Below, piece by piece: positions 8,401-16,611 of a stretch of 64,000 nt of DNA. A program made the translations under genes and the position numbers. Below the pieces are notes generated by a model that saw nothing but the letters and a program-made list of their open reading frames with translations, made no database searches and was not told the DNA's origin. Source of the DNA: Paenibacillus massiliensis 2301065 = DSM 16942 (lineage in GTDB: Bacteria; Bacillota; Bacilli; Paenibacillales; Paenibacillaceae). Positions within the stretch are counted from its first letter, which is position 1; the number at the start of each line of letters is the position of its first letter. The stretch lies in contig NZ_KB898185.1 of assembly GCF_000377505.1 (NCBI RefSeq), positions 124,001 through 188,000 on the forward strand, given 5' to 3'.

Positions 8401-9254
8401 CTCCTGATGAACGAGATGGCACGTCGCGCCGCTGGACTTCCTTTCTTCCAGGATATCGCTGCCAGGCCAATCGTGCGGTAGGCTTGAGGCGCAAGCGGTC
8501 GCACTGCCAACCCTTCTGGCAAGGCGTTCAGTATCGTACCTGGAAGGATGCTAATGCCCAGACCCTTCTGCACCATCGCCATAATCGCATGGTCATCCTC
8601 TAGCTTGAATCTGGTCCGCACGCTCCCGCCCTGCTCATTCAGCCATCTATGTAGGTCTCTATCGCAGCCCTTCGCGGGCATAATGAACGCTTCGTCTCTA
8701 ATCTGCTCTGCCGTCACCATTTCCTCCACACACAGTCTATGATCCTCTGGAAGAACGCACAGCAGTTCATCCTTGTGCAGCTCCATTTGCTCCATTCGCT
8801 GATCTGTGGGCATATTCACGAAGCCAAAATCGACAAGACCTCCTGCAATCCACCCTTCAATCTCCTGGTAATCGCCATCCAGCAGCCTTACTTCAATGAG
8901 CGGATATTGCGTCTGAAACGATTGCAGGATTTGGGGTAACCAGTGAATCGATACGCTGGTGAAGGTCCCGATCGTCACAATCCCCGTCTCCAGCCCTTTG
9001 ATAAGGTCCGCTTCCTGTAGCAGCTTCTTCTGCAAGTCCAGCATAGCTCTCATATAGTCGAGCAGCCTGGCCCCTTCATGAGTAACAACAATCCCTGCAC
9101 GCCCACGATGAAGCAGCTTCAGATCCAATTCCTGCTCCAGGCCCGATACGGCATGGCTAATAGCCGACTGAGATAAGCCCAATGCTTCGCCAGCCTTGGT
9201 CAGACTGCCCGACTCCACAACCTTCAATACAATTTCATACTTCGATAGACTCAT
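8367..9254 (-). CDS. LysR-family transcriptional regulator
   Basis: LysR-type regulator, about 295 residues. N-terminal winged helix-turn-helix at about residues 1-60 (LTKAGEALGLSQSAISHAVS), then a periplasmic-binding-protein-like effector domain beginning around GIVTIGTFTSVS. The start at 9254 is chosen over an ATG at 9272 because GGGAGGG lies 4 nt before it. It is divergent from the ABM-domain and acetyltransferase genes, the usual geometry for a LysR target, so it may control those (inference). Its 3' end is built from the neighbouring 19-bp repeat array, so the last residues are probably a late addition. Confidence 0.9.
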   Translation of the reverse strand: MSLSKYEIVLKVVESGSLTKAGEALGLSQSAISHAVSGLEQELDLKLLHRGRAGIVVTHEGARLLDYMRAMLDLQKKLLQEADLIKGLETGIVTIGTFTSVSIHWLPQILQSFQTQYPLIEVRLLDGDYQEIEGWIAGGLVDFGFVNMPTDQRMEQMELHKDELLCVLPEDHRLCVEEMVTAEQIRDEAFIMPAKGCDRDLHRWLNEQGGSVRTRFKLEDDHAIMAMVQKGLGISILPGTILNALPEGLAVRPLAPQAYRTIGLAAISWKKGSPAARRAISFIRSTFCMEEDHTS

Positions 9255-9371
9255 TGTCCCTCCCATATTCATGAATATAATTCATATAATAGATCAATAA
9301 CATTCATTTTATTTATTCAAAGAATACGACTATAATCCATGGTAGTATATAACCGACTGGAGGACAAGATT

Positions 9372-9716
9372 ATGAGTACAATTGCACATTCACCAGTTCC
9401 GCCCTATTATGCCGTTATTTTCACTTCGCAGCGCACCGATGAATACGGGGCCGCCTATGAAGCTATGGGCGATAAGATGGTAGAGCTGGCCGCACAGCAG
9501 GAAGGATTTCTGGGCATCGAGAGCGTTCGATCTGCAGAGGGTTTCGGCATAACCGTATCCTACTGGAGCTCCCTTGAGCACATACGCACCTGGAAGGAGC
9601 ACAGCCTGCATCGGGTTGCACAGGAGAAAGGGAAGTCATCCTGGTACGAAAGCTTCGGTCTGCGGATCAGCAAGGTGGAGCGGGATCATTTTATGGGAAC
9701 AGAATGGAGTCGATAA
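9372..9716 (+). CDS. ABM-domain (antibiotic biosynthesis monooxygenase-like) protein
   Basis: Small 114-residue dimeric ferredoxin-like fold protein of the ABM family. Visible pattern: PYYAVIFTSQRT strand, AAQQEGFLGIESVRS, ITVSYWSSLEHIRTWKEH, where the W-x-S-x-E-x-x-x-x-W pattern is typical. Family members are heme-degrading enzymes, quinol monooxygenases or proteins of unknown reaction; the substrate cannot be assigned. The start at 9372 is set by GGAGG 8 nt upstream. The acetyltransferase gene begins 3 bp after the stop, so the two form an operon, divergent from a LysR gene. Confidence 0.85.
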   Translation: MSTIAHSPVPPYYAVIFTSQRTDEYGAAYEAMGDKMVELAAQQEGFLGIESVRSAEGFGITVSYWSSLEHIRTWKEHSLHRVAQEKGKSSWYESFGLRISKVERDHFMGTEWSR

Positions 9717-9719
9717 TGC

Positions 9720-10139
9720 GTGCATATTCAGCCAATAGCCCAGGAACAAGCCTGGCAGCTGCGACATGAGGTCATGTGGCCAGACAAGGAGCTCGACTAT
9801 GTTAAGCTGCAGGATGACCATGAAGGGGTCCACTATGGGCTCTTCGTGCAGGATCAGCTCATATCGGTGCTCTCGCTGTTCATCTACGAAGACGAGGCAC
9901 AATTTCGCAAATTCGCGACGCTCAGTTCACACCAAGGTCAAGGCTATGGGAGCCGACTTCTTCAATTTGTCCTGGAAGCAGCTCAGAAGGCTGATGTGAA
10001 GCGAATTTATTGCAATGCAAGAGTAGAGAAGGCTCCCTTCTATGAAAAATTTGGCATGATTCGAACGCAGGGGTCCTTTCAGCGAGGAGGCAAAGCGTAT
10101 GTCATTATGGAACGCTGGTTCCCTTCAATTCAACGCTAG
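9720..10139 (+). CDS. GNAT-family N-acetyltransferase
   Basis: Acetyltransferase of 139 residues with GTG start. Motif A is in ATLSSHQGQGYGSRLLQFVL (Q-G-Q-G-Y-G loop), motif B in ARVEKAPFYEKFGM. It resembles ElaA/YjcF-like small GNAT enzymes. It overlaps nothing and follows the ABM gene by 3 bp, indicating translation coupling. Substrate unknown. Confidence 0.85.
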   Translation: MHIQPIAQEQAWQLRHEVMWPDKELDYVKLQDDHEGVHYGLFVQDQLISVLSLFIYEDEAQFRKFATLSSHQGQGYGSRLLQFVLEAAQKADVKRIYCNARVEKAPFYEKFGMIRTQGSFQRGGKAYVIMERWFPSIQR

Positions 10140-10166
10140 CACCTTGATCAGATTAATGCGAATATT

Positions 10167-10679
10167 TCATCCTAATTCATTCTGCATCTTCTCTATCCTT
10201 GCACTGGTAAACATGTCTGATCCATGACCTGCATCAGACTCAGCTTCATGACTTTGGCGCGGTATTGGCTGTGAAGTCATATAATGCCACGTCCGTTCTC
10301 CGAATAAAAGCTGGGATAGCAGACTGTGCTTCATCTCCAGCGTTCGAAAGGAATGCTGCTCATATAGATGCTGAGCACCTGAGTTGCTGGCAGCTACATG
10401 AAGGCTCACGTAATGAAGCAGCGGATGTGTATACACATATTTCTGGGCCAACTGGATGAGCAATGTCCCTCCCCCCTTCCCACGGAAGTCAGGATGGACG
10501 GATACATCGGCAATGTAACACTCTGCCTATATACCTCATCTATGCAATACATTCGATATTGATTGTCACCAAATATATGCTGGTAGCAGTACCCCTTTTT
10601 CTTCAAAATACCGAATCTGATGCACCGATACCTGCATGAGCTTCGCCAGCTCACTGATCGTCATTCCATTCTCTCTCAT
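10167..10679 (-). pseudogene. Decayed MerR-HTH / GNAT fusion gene
   Basis: Two recognisable pieces of one gene in different frames. The 5' piece (10566-10679) has a good AAGGAGTG ribosome site and encodes a MerR helix-turn-helix (MTISELAKLMQVSVHQIRYF, then EEKGVLLPAYI) that stops at TGA after 37 codons. The frame shifts, and the 3' piece (about 10525 to 10167) encodes the second half of a GNAT domain: ADVSVHPDFRGKGGGTLLIQ and SNSGAQHLYEQHSFRTLEM, lacking the GNAT N-terminal strands. Between them a few MerR residues (DNQYRMYCIDEVYR) persist in a third reading. So at least one frameshift and a large internal deletion have occurred. Whether the parent was a true MerR-GNAT fusion or two adjacent genes cannot be decided here. 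Confidence 0.7.
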
Positions 10680-10790
10680 ATGATCACTCCTTGGTTAAAT
10701 GAGCCTCACTAGATTTAAGCTACTTAAAAGATACAGCTTAGGTCAGACCAAACGTCAACCGCTCACATAATGAGATCCATACAACACAAA

Positions 10791-10835
10791 CAGCCGCTTC
10801 ACAGTACATGATCTCTCATGCCTGCTAGGCGGCTG
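10791..10835 (-). terminator. Probable terminator of the sucrose operon
   Basis: Hairpin with CAGCCGC and GCGGCTG arms and a long loop; on the minus strand followed by TTTGTGTTG. Located downstream of the PTS gene stop. Confidence 0.5.
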
Positions 10836-10875
10836 CTATTCGTAATGAATCGGACTCTTACTGATCGTTAAACCA

Positions 10876-13020
10876 TTATGCCTTCAATGTAACCGCCAGA
10901 ACGGTCTCTTGATTAGCCTGCACATCCGAGCTGGCGGCAACCTCAATACTCGCTACCGCCTCCAGGCCCGAAGGAACGATAACTGGCGTGATGGTCGATA
11001 ATCCTGCCTGCTGGATATGATCCATATTAAATTCAAGCAGCAATTGGCCTGCCTTCACGGGGTCCCCTGTCTTGACATGAGCTGTGAATCCGGCTCCCTT
11101 CAAGGATACCGTATCAATGCCAACATGAATCAATAACTGGACACCGTGCTCCTGTTCAAGAATAATGGCATGATTGCTCTTGCCCATCAGATGCGCGACA
11201 GTACCATCAAACGGTGCATATACCTTGCCTTCCGCAGGCTGAATAGCATAGCCGTCACCCATATGCTTCCCAGCAAAGGCGGGATCAGGCACCTGCTCCA
11301 GCGGAATTATAGTACCGGCAATTGGTGCAGGGAGCTGCAGCTCCTGCGGTGTCTCAGCCTTTTCCTGAGTTTCTTGAATTCTTTGTGTTTCTTGTGTTTC
11401 TTGTGTTTCTTGTGTTTCTTGTGTTCCTTGAGCTACTTGTGACTCTTGAGTTCCTTCTACATCTGTAAGTGCTTGTGTTACCTCTGTTGGCTGCTCTACG
11501 CTATTCGCAGATGCACGCTCCTCTGTCTGCTTTGACTGCTCGACTACAGTGTTCACAGAGGCCGCCTCAACCATTGACTGTTGCACCACTGCACTAGCAT
11601 TGGCTCCCTCAGCAGCAGGCTGCTGAACCTCTGCCAGCATTTGATCCTTGAAGCCGAAGAACCAAGTCAGGATGAAAGCGACAAGCATTGCCACCAGATT
11701 ACACAGAATATACAGCGGGAGCTGACTGTTCAGGTACAACAGTGTACCTGGAATGACCGTGACCGCCATACCTGTAGCTGACAGTCCGAACAATGAGGCC
11801 AGGAAGCCTCCGACGCCGCCTCCGACCAAGCCCATAATGAACGGCTTCATGTATCGGAGATTGACTCCGAATATAGCTGGCTCCGTAATCCCCAAGAAGG
11901 CAGAGAAGGAGGACGGCAACGCCAGTGCCTTCAGCTTGACATTCTTCGTCTTGAAGCCTACTGCGAGACAAGCAGCCCCTTGAGCTGCCATGGCGCAGGT
12001 AATAATAGCATTGAACGGATTTGAGCCTCGTTGCTCCAGCAGCTGGATTTCAAGCAGATTGAAAATGTGGTGTACGCCAGTGACAACAACGATCTGCTGG
12101 AAGAAGCCAATGAGGAGACCTGCAATGCCCAAGGGCAGATCCAGCACAAATATCGTACCATGCAATACCCATTCCTCGACCGAATGGAATACTGGGCCGA
12201 TGACGAACAGCCCCAGTGTGATCATCACCAGCAGGGTAATGAACGGCGTGACGATCAGATCCAGTGCCTCTGGCACCCGCTTGCGCAGGAAGCGCTCGAA
12301 CTTGGCACCAATGAATCCGACGAAGAACGCTGGCAGCACAGAGCCCTGATAGCCGACTACCTTAATAAAACCAAGCATCGTGAGCGCTTCGGCCGAGCCG
12401 TCAGCAACACCATAGGCATTGGGCAAAGCTGGGTTAACGAGCATCAGACCGAGCACGATCCCAAGCACCGGACTTCCGCCAAATACTCTGAACGCGGACC
12501 AAGCCACCAATGCCGGCAGAAAAGCGAAGGCCGTATCTGTCAGTACCTGCGTGAAGAGCAGGAAGTTTGGTGAAATATCCCCTGGCGTCATGCCGAACAA
12601 GGCCAATATCTGATCCTGCGTAAGCAAGCCTCTCAGTCCCATGAAGAGACCAGTGGCGACGAGAACGGGAATGATCGGTACGAATACATCACCGAAGGTA
12701 CGAATGGCGCGCTGGAATATGTTGCCCTGCTTCTTGGCCATCGCTTTCATCTCATCCTTGGTCGTGCCACTAACGCCAAGCTTCTCGACCTCCTCATAGA
12801 TCCGGTTCACCGTACCCGTACCGAAAATAATCTGGAATTGGCCCGAGTTAAAGAATGCTCCCTTTACCTTGTCAATTCCCTCCACGCGTGACTGATCAAT
12901 CTTCTCCTGTTCATGCACCATAATGCGGAGACGGGTTGCACAGTGTGCGAATGAAGCGATGTTCTCCTTACCGCCGATGGCCTCAATAACCTGCTTGGCG
13001 ATCTCCCGATTTTCAGACAT
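10876..13020 (-). CDS. scrA: Sucrose-specific PTS transporter, EIIBCA
   Basis: Phosphotransferase permease that imports sucrose and phosphorylates it. Order: EIIB (about 1-80, phospho-Cys in ASFAHCATRLRIM), EIIC membrane domain (about 105-460, some ten hydrophobic segments, with GVHHIF and ITEPAIFGVNLRY, typical of the sucrose/trehalose/beta-glucoside class), a Gln/Thr/Glu-rich linker (about 465-570), and a C-terminal EIIA of the Glc type (phospho-His in VQLLIHVGIDTV). Being fused to its own EIIA it needs only HPr. Sucrose is inferred from the ScrB gene 35 bp upstream and the ScrR repressor; trehalose is the main alternative. The linker is encoded by a 9-bp tandem repeat. Confidence 0.9.
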   Translation of the reverse strand: MSENREIAKQVIEAIGGKENIASFAHCATRLRIMVHEQEKIDQSRVEGIDKVKGAFFNSGQFQIIFGTGTVNRIYEEVEKLGVSGTTKDEMKAMAKKQGNIFQRAIRTFGDVFVPIIPVLVATGLFMGLRGLLTQDQILALFGMTPGDISPNFLLFTQVLTDTAFAFLPALVAWSAFRVFGGSPVLGIVLGLMLVNPALPNAYGVADGSAEALTMLGFIKVVGYQGSVLPAFFVGFIGAKFERFLRKRVPEALDLIVTPFITLLVMITLGLFVIGPVFHSVEEWVLHGTIFVLDLPLGIAGLLIGFFQQIVVVTGVHHIFNLLEIQLLEQRGSNPFNAIITCAMAAQGAACLAVGFKTKNVKLKALALPSSFSAFLGITEPAIFGVNLRYMKPFIMGLVGGGVGGFLASLFGLSATGMAVTVIPGTLLYLNSQLPLYILCNLVAMLVAFILTWFFGFKDQMLAEVQQPAAEGANASAVVQQSMVEAASVNTVVEQSKQTEERASANSVEQPTEVTQALTDVEGTQESQVAQGTQETQETQETQETQRIQETQEKAETPQELQLPAPIAGTIIPLEQVPDPAFAGKHMGDGYAIQPAEGKVYAPFDGTVAHLMGKSNHAIILEQEHGVQLLIHVGIDTVSLKGAGFTAHVKTGDPVKAGQLLLEFNMDHIQQAGLSTITPVIVPSGLEAVASIEVAASSDVQANQETVLAVTLKA
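11384..11428 (-). repeat. 9-bp in-frame tandem repeat in the PTS linker
   Basis: Four perfect copies and one imperfect copy of TGTGTTTCT, coding on the minus strand for repeated Thr-Gln-Glu. Because the unit is 9 bp, copy-number change would alter linker length without breaking the frame. Confidence 0.8.
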
Positions 13021-13055
13021 TAGTTGTCATTCCCTTCAGTCTCATTTATATAATC

Positions 13056-14525
13056 CTACAGTTTCCACCAATCCGCCTCGCATGAGGCTGTGCCGCCTTC
13101 CGCAAAGAAACGAATCCCGGTGCTATCCGTCTCTGGAAAGATACGGCTCGTGAACACCTCTTCCCCATCATTAACGAAAATCTCAACCGATGATGTATCT
13201 ACGAACAGATGGAATCGGATCTGGTCCGCTTCAAGTGAACAGCTACGCTGTTCACCGTATTCTACAGCTACTGGCTTCCCGGAGCGTGAACGATCAAGCA
13301 CAACCTGGCGCAGTTTTCGATCATAGGTCAACACGGTCTTCTCATCCGTACCTATTCGGAATTCAATGCCGAACCGATCTCCATCCATCGTGTCAAATTG
13401 GCATAGCAGTTCATAGGAGCTTCCCTCGAAGCCCGTGAATGAGACGCACTCGTCGCGCAATTCTACCTGTGCATGGTGGTGCTCCTGTCGCAGCCGCTCC
13501 AGCTCACGTGCAGGTCGTTGAATGAGCTTGCCCTCACGCAGCGTTAGTTCTCGTGGCAGTGTCAGACAGTGGGCCCAGCCATGCTCATCTGTCGGGTAGT
13601 CGATCTCCGGTAATCCCATCCACCCTACAAGGATGCGCCGTCCGTCTGGAGCGACTGTCGTCTGCTGGGCGTAGAAATCAAATCCCCGATCCAGCTCCTG
13701 GAAATCCCCGTGTGCGAAGCTTCTTGTATCCAGTTGGAGCGGAGCTCCCACCACATAGCCGGACTGATAAATATTGCGATAATATGCCCCCTGCGGTTCA
13801 ATGCCTTGAGGAGAAAATAATAAGACACCTTGGCCATCCAGTTCGAAATAGTCCGGGCATTCCCACATGTATCCAAATGGATCTAGTCTGGTCGAAATCT
13901 CACCCTCGAAGGACCATTCCATTAAATCTTCCGAGCTGTACAGTACAGTACATCCCGTATGATCCGTTCGCTGTGCTCCGATCACACACCAGTAACGCCC
14001 CTCTTGCTCCCATACCTTGGGATCGCGGAAATGATCAGTATAACCATGTGGAACAGAATCAATAACTGGCATTTCTCGCTTCGTAATCCCTCCACTTGTA
14101 TCCATGATGGCCATGTTCTGAAAGGGATGTCTGACCCAGTCCTGATCACGTGTATTGCCTGTATACATCAAATACAACAGCTCATCCTTGACAATTCCAC
14201 TACCGGAATAAGCACCATGTGAATCATAACGCCCTCCGGGTGTAATGCCAATTCCCACATCCTCCCACTCAGCCAAATCTCTGGACTTGGTATGGTACCA
14301 GTACTTCATGCCATGATCCGTACCTAAGGGGAACCACTGATAGAAGAGATGGTACTCACCTTGGTAATAGGTGAACCCGTTCGGATCGTTCAACAGACCG
14401 ATTGGAGGCTGGATATGATAGGACTGTCTCCAATGACTTTTTTCTACCATCTCATACAGCCTCTTAAGCTCGTTCGGCTCCGCCTGCTCCAGCAGGCGGT
14501 ACTTTTGCTCATTGCTTAATTTCAT
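13056..14525 (-). CDS. scrB: Sucrose-6-phosphate hydrolase
   Basis: Glycoside hydrolase family 32 enzyme, splitting sucrose 6-phosphate into glucose 6-phosphate and fructose. The nucleophile motif is GLLNDPNGF; the RDP motif appears as HFRDPKVW and the acid/base motif as WECPDYF. A beta-sandwich domain occupies the C-terminal third (SVEIFVNDGEEVFTSR). Length about 489 residues is normal. Two starts are possible: ATG 14525 with GGAG 6 nt upstream (chosen) or ATG 14537 with a weaker AGGA. The gene is followed after 30 bp by scrA and preceded by promoter, operators and cre site. Confidence 0.93.
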   Translation of the reverse strand: MKLSNEQKYRLLEQAEPNELKRLYEMVEKSHWRQSYHIQPPIGLLNDPNGFTYYQGEYHLFYQWFPLGTDHGMKYWYHTKSRDLAEWEDVGIGITPGGRYDSHGAYSGSGIVKDELLYLMYTGNTRDQDWVRHPFQNMAIMDTSGGITKREMPVIDSVPHGYTDHFRDPKVWEQEGRYWCVIGAQRTDHTGCTVLYSSEDLMEWSFEGEISTRLDPFGYMWECPDYFELDGQGVLLFSPQGIEPQGAYYRNIYQSGYVVGAPLQLDTRSFAHGDFQELDRGFDFYAQQTTVAPDGRRILVGWMGLPEIDYPTDEHGWAHCLTLPRELTLREGKLIQRPARELERLRQEHHHAQVELRDECVSFTGFEGSSYELLCQFDTMDGDRFGIEFRIGTDEKTVLTYDRKLRQVVLDRSRSGKPVAVEYGEQRSCSLEADQIRFHLFVDTSSVEIFVNDGEEVFTSRIFPETDSTGIRFFAEGGTASCEADWWKL

Positions 14526-14560
14526 GACACGCTCCATTTCTATCCTAGACTACACTTTCT

Positions 14561-14578
14561 GTTAGAACCGGTTCCAAA
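14561..14578 (-). promoter_or_regulatory. Sucrose repressor operator O3
   Basis: AGAACCGGTTCC, centred on CCGG at 14568-14571, close to the scrB start. One of three related palindromes in this intergenic region. Confidence 0.65.
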
Positions 14579-14763
14579 AATGCGCAAAAAACTGAACCTA
14601 CATAAAACGTGATCATACGTGCTCTACAATTTCTTCAAATTCATGCTCGCTTTACAATTACGACAATTTCACGCTTTACAATATGACAAACTCATGCTCC
14701 AACAATCACTACCATCAAGCAGGTACCATCTAGATGAAACTTAATGATACTCGGAGCACACCA

Positions 14764-14783
14764 TTGCGGAACCGGTTCCGCAA
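14764..14783 (-). promoter_or_regulatory. Sucrose repressor operator O2 (perfect palindrome)
   Basis: A perfect 20-bp palindrome TTGCGGAACCGGTTCCGCAA with central CCGG, as expected for a LacI-family dimer. About 60-70 bp downstream of the promoter. Confidence 0.75.
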
Positions 14784-14830
14784 ACAATCAAATAATAGTT
14801 CCATTCAACTTTGTGTGAACACAAATTGAT

Positions 14831-14846
14831 ATGGAACCGGTTTCTT
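14831..14846 (-). promoter_or_regulatory. Sucrose repressor operator O1
   Basis: Near-palindrome GAAACCGGTTCC (minus strand) directly downstream of the -10 box, at the expected transcription start, so occupancy should block initiation. Confidence 0.7.
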
Positions 14847-14852
14847 TCCTGC

Positions 14853-14883
14853 ATTATAAAATAGCCTATGCTTTGTTGTCAAC
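14853..14883 (-). promoter_or_regulatory. Sigma-A promoter of scrBA
   Basis: On the minus strand, perfect TTGACA (14878-14883), 18-nt spacer and perfect TATAAT (14853-14858). The -35 box lies inside the last codons of the repressor gene. Confidence 0.8.
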
Positions 14884-15849
14884 GCTTTCCCGCTTCATTA
14901 ATTCAAAATTCATGGTCGTTACAGGCTCGAGCAATTCCTCTCGCACTAATTTAATAATGTTCTGCGCAGCCTGTCTTCCTGTTTCCTTGTACCCATACTT
15001 GACGGTTGTCAGCGTTGGATGAATAATCTCGGTTACATCGTAGCCGCCGAAGCCGGTTACGGACAGCTCTGAAGGAATATCGATATTATGCAAAAATGCA
15101 GCCTTCATCACGCCAAGCGCAATATTGTCGGTTGCACATACAATCACGGATGGCCTTTGCTCCTCCAAAAGCTTGAAGGCGGTATTCATCGCATCGGTCA
15201 TGCTGAAGGTCGTCTCCATATAGCTGACTTCACAATCATAAGATTGAATTGCGCTCGCGAAGCCCTCCTTGCGGCGCTTGCCCACAGCTACATCCTGTTC
15301 AGTGACACCCAGGTATATGATCCTGCGATGGCCCATGCTAATGATGTATTCCCCCATAACCTGACCAGCTCCGTAGTCATCGTGGATAACGCAAGCAAAA
15401 TGAGGATGGGATTGTCCGACCAGCAAAATAGGCAGTCCAGTCTCCTCTGCCGCACGCACATGTTCCTCTGTAATCTGGACAGCAATCAGAATGACTCCCG
15501 CTACCTTTTGCCTTGCAAATTCATAGATCGCTTCGATCTCCCGCTTCATATCCTGACTTGTGTTCGAGATCAACGTCTGAAAGCCCGCATCTCTCAGCTC
15601 CTGATCGATCACCATCAACATCTGTGAGGTAGCAAAGGAATCCAGACGTGGTACGATCGTTCCAATAATATGAGCTTTCTTCGCCTTGAGGCTACGCGCG
15701 AACGTATTCGGAATATAATTATGCTCTTGAATCACTCTCTCAATCTGCAATTTGGTGGCCTCGCTGACCGAGCCTCCGTTCAGATAGCGAGATACCGTGC
15801 TTTTGGCCACACCGGCCAGCTTGGCTATATCGGCAATTGTCTTCATCAT
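14866..15849 (-). CDS. scrR: LacI-family sucrose operon repressor
   Basis: LacI/GalR-family repressor of about 327 residues. The N-terminal helix-turn-helix (TIADIAKLAGVAKSTVSRYL) has the AGVAKSTVSR core and hinge helix NTFARSLKAKK; a periplasmic-binding-protein-like sugar domain follows. A longer frame runs upstream to 16071, but GAGGAG sits 9 nt before the ATG at 15849, so that start is chosen. It immediately precedes the scrBA promoter and three GGAACCGGTTCC-type operators, which it most likely binds; the inducer is probably a sugar phosphate or fructose (inference). Confidence 0.9.
   Translation of the reverse strand: MMKTIADIAKLAGVAKSTVSRYLNGGSVSEATKLQIERVIQEHNYIPNTFARSLKAKKAHIIGTIVPRLDSFATSQMLMVIDQELRDAGFQTLISNTSQDMKREIEAIYEFARQKVAGVILIAVQITEEHVRAAEETGLPILLVGQSHPHFACVIHDDYGAGQVMGEYIISMGHRRIIYLGVTEQDVAVGKRRKEGFASAIQSYDCEVSYMETTFSMTDAMNTAFKLLEEQRPSVIVCATDNIALGVMKAAFLHNIDIPSELSVTGFGGYDVTEIIHPTLTTVKYGYKETGRQAAQNIIKLVREELLEPVTTMNFELMKRESVDNKA
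14878..14891 (-). promoter_or_regulatory. cre site (CcpA) overlapping the scrBA -35 box
   Basis: GGAAAGCGTTGACA on the minus strand matches the catabolite-responsive element consensus TGWAANCGNTNWCA at all but the first fixed position. It includes the -35 hexamer, so CcpA binding should repress sucrose uptake in the presence of better sugars. Confidence 0.65.
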
Positions 15850-16005
15850 CAGCTTCTGCTCCTCAATCTGGCATACAGACTCTATTATAGCATAGTTGAG
15901 TTGCTCGATTTCAGCACACCAGCATGGCCTCAAGCATATCCTGAATCGTATAGGAATCCGTGGACCGTTCCATTGAACAATTAGTACAAGGGAGGAAGGG
16001 ACATT

Positions 16006-16317
16006 ATGGCTCCTCTCGGAAAACGTAAAAAAAACGGCGGCAAAAAACAGTCCTTGGCCACCCTCATCCAACAGAAAAAGGGCCTTGAATACACGGTAGC
16101 GGCACTGCTGTTAACTGGTAAGCTCCGTACGGACTCGGTTCAAATTTATAAGGATGGCTCTGTGTTCGTCAGCCTCGTCGGCAAGTATAAGTCATTATCC
16201 GATTCCAACAATGGAAATGTCGACAAGCTCGTTAATTTTATAACCCAGAATAGTGATGTGACAATCAATGATCTGATGGAAGCCGTCAAGCAAATGACTG
16301 CTCCCCCAAAATCGTAA
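16006..16317 (+). CDS. Hypothetical basic protein (103 aa)
   Basis: Not recognised. Strong ribosome site GGGAGGAAGGG 5 nt before the ATG. The N-terminus is very basic (GKRKKNGGKKQS), followed by a predicted mixed alpha/beta segment (TVAALLLTGKLRTDSVQIYK, then SVFVSLVGKYKSLSD) and a C-terminal helix. No membrane segment or signal peptide. A small hydrophobic protein is encoded 27 bp downstream with its own ribosome site, so the two are probably co-transcribed. A CATATCCT sequence about 70 bp upstream would fit a mother-cell sporulation -10 box, but that is weak. Confidence 0.65.
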   Translation: MAPLGKRKKNGGKKQSLATLIQQKKGLEYTVAALLLTGKLRTDSVQIYKDGSVFVSLVGKYKSLSDSNNGNVDKLVNFITQNSDVTINDLMEAVKQMTAPPKS

Positions 16318-16344
16318 GATACTGTACAGGAAGGAGTGCCGTCC

Positions 16345-16464
16345 ATGAGTGAATTTGACGGAGAAGGCTTTGCAAGTGGAATTATTCTGGTCATTGTTAT
16401 TACGTTGTTGATCTTTGGCTCTACCGATATTGACACGCTAACAGGAGCGCCAAGCACCGTGTGA
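16345..16464 (+). CDS. Small hydrophobic protein, YjcZ-like (39 aa)
   Basis: ATG at 16345 with GGAAGGAGTG 9 nt upstream. The product has a short acidic/Gly N-terminus (MSEFDGEGFASG), one membrane segment (IILVIVITLLIFGS) and a short tail. It resembles the YjcZ/sporulation small-protein family, which begin with a Gly-rich segment followed by a single Ile/Val/Leu-rich helix. The family assignment is tentative. It follows the 103-residue protein by 27 bp. Confidence 0.6.
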   Translation: MSEFDGEGFASGIILVIVITLLIFGSTDIDTLTGAPSTV

Positions 16465-16561
16465 TAAATGGGAACAGCCCCTCACTTCCAAACTTCCTCT
16501 CCGCCGCTTCCCCCTTCCTTCTACAATGCAGGTTCGATCTAGCTAGATTCCCATAAAAGCA

Positions 16562-16598
16562 TGAAGGATGCAGCTATTGGAGTAGACAGCATCCTTCA
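16562..16598. terminator. Bidirectional terminator-like hairpin
   Basis: Perfect 10-bp stem TGAAGGATGC/GCATCCTTCA with a 17-nt loop between the convergent small-protein pair and the Nudix gene. T-rich but interrupted tracts follow on both sides. Confidence 0.6.
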
Positions 16599-16611
16599 CC
16601 GTATTTATTGT

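Noticed and set aside
8155..8481. 108-codon frame across the 19-bp repeats
   Set aside because: The reading is produced by the repeat array and LysR antisense; a unit of 18-20 bp does not keep a frame and no ribosome site is present.
12031..12573. 180-codon open frame on the plus strand
   Set aside because: Antisense to the PTS membrane domain; the predicted product is Glu/His/Arg-rich without any fold signature.
15088..15627. 179-codon open frame on the plus strand
   Set aside because: Antisense to scrR, no ribosome site, no recognisable motif.
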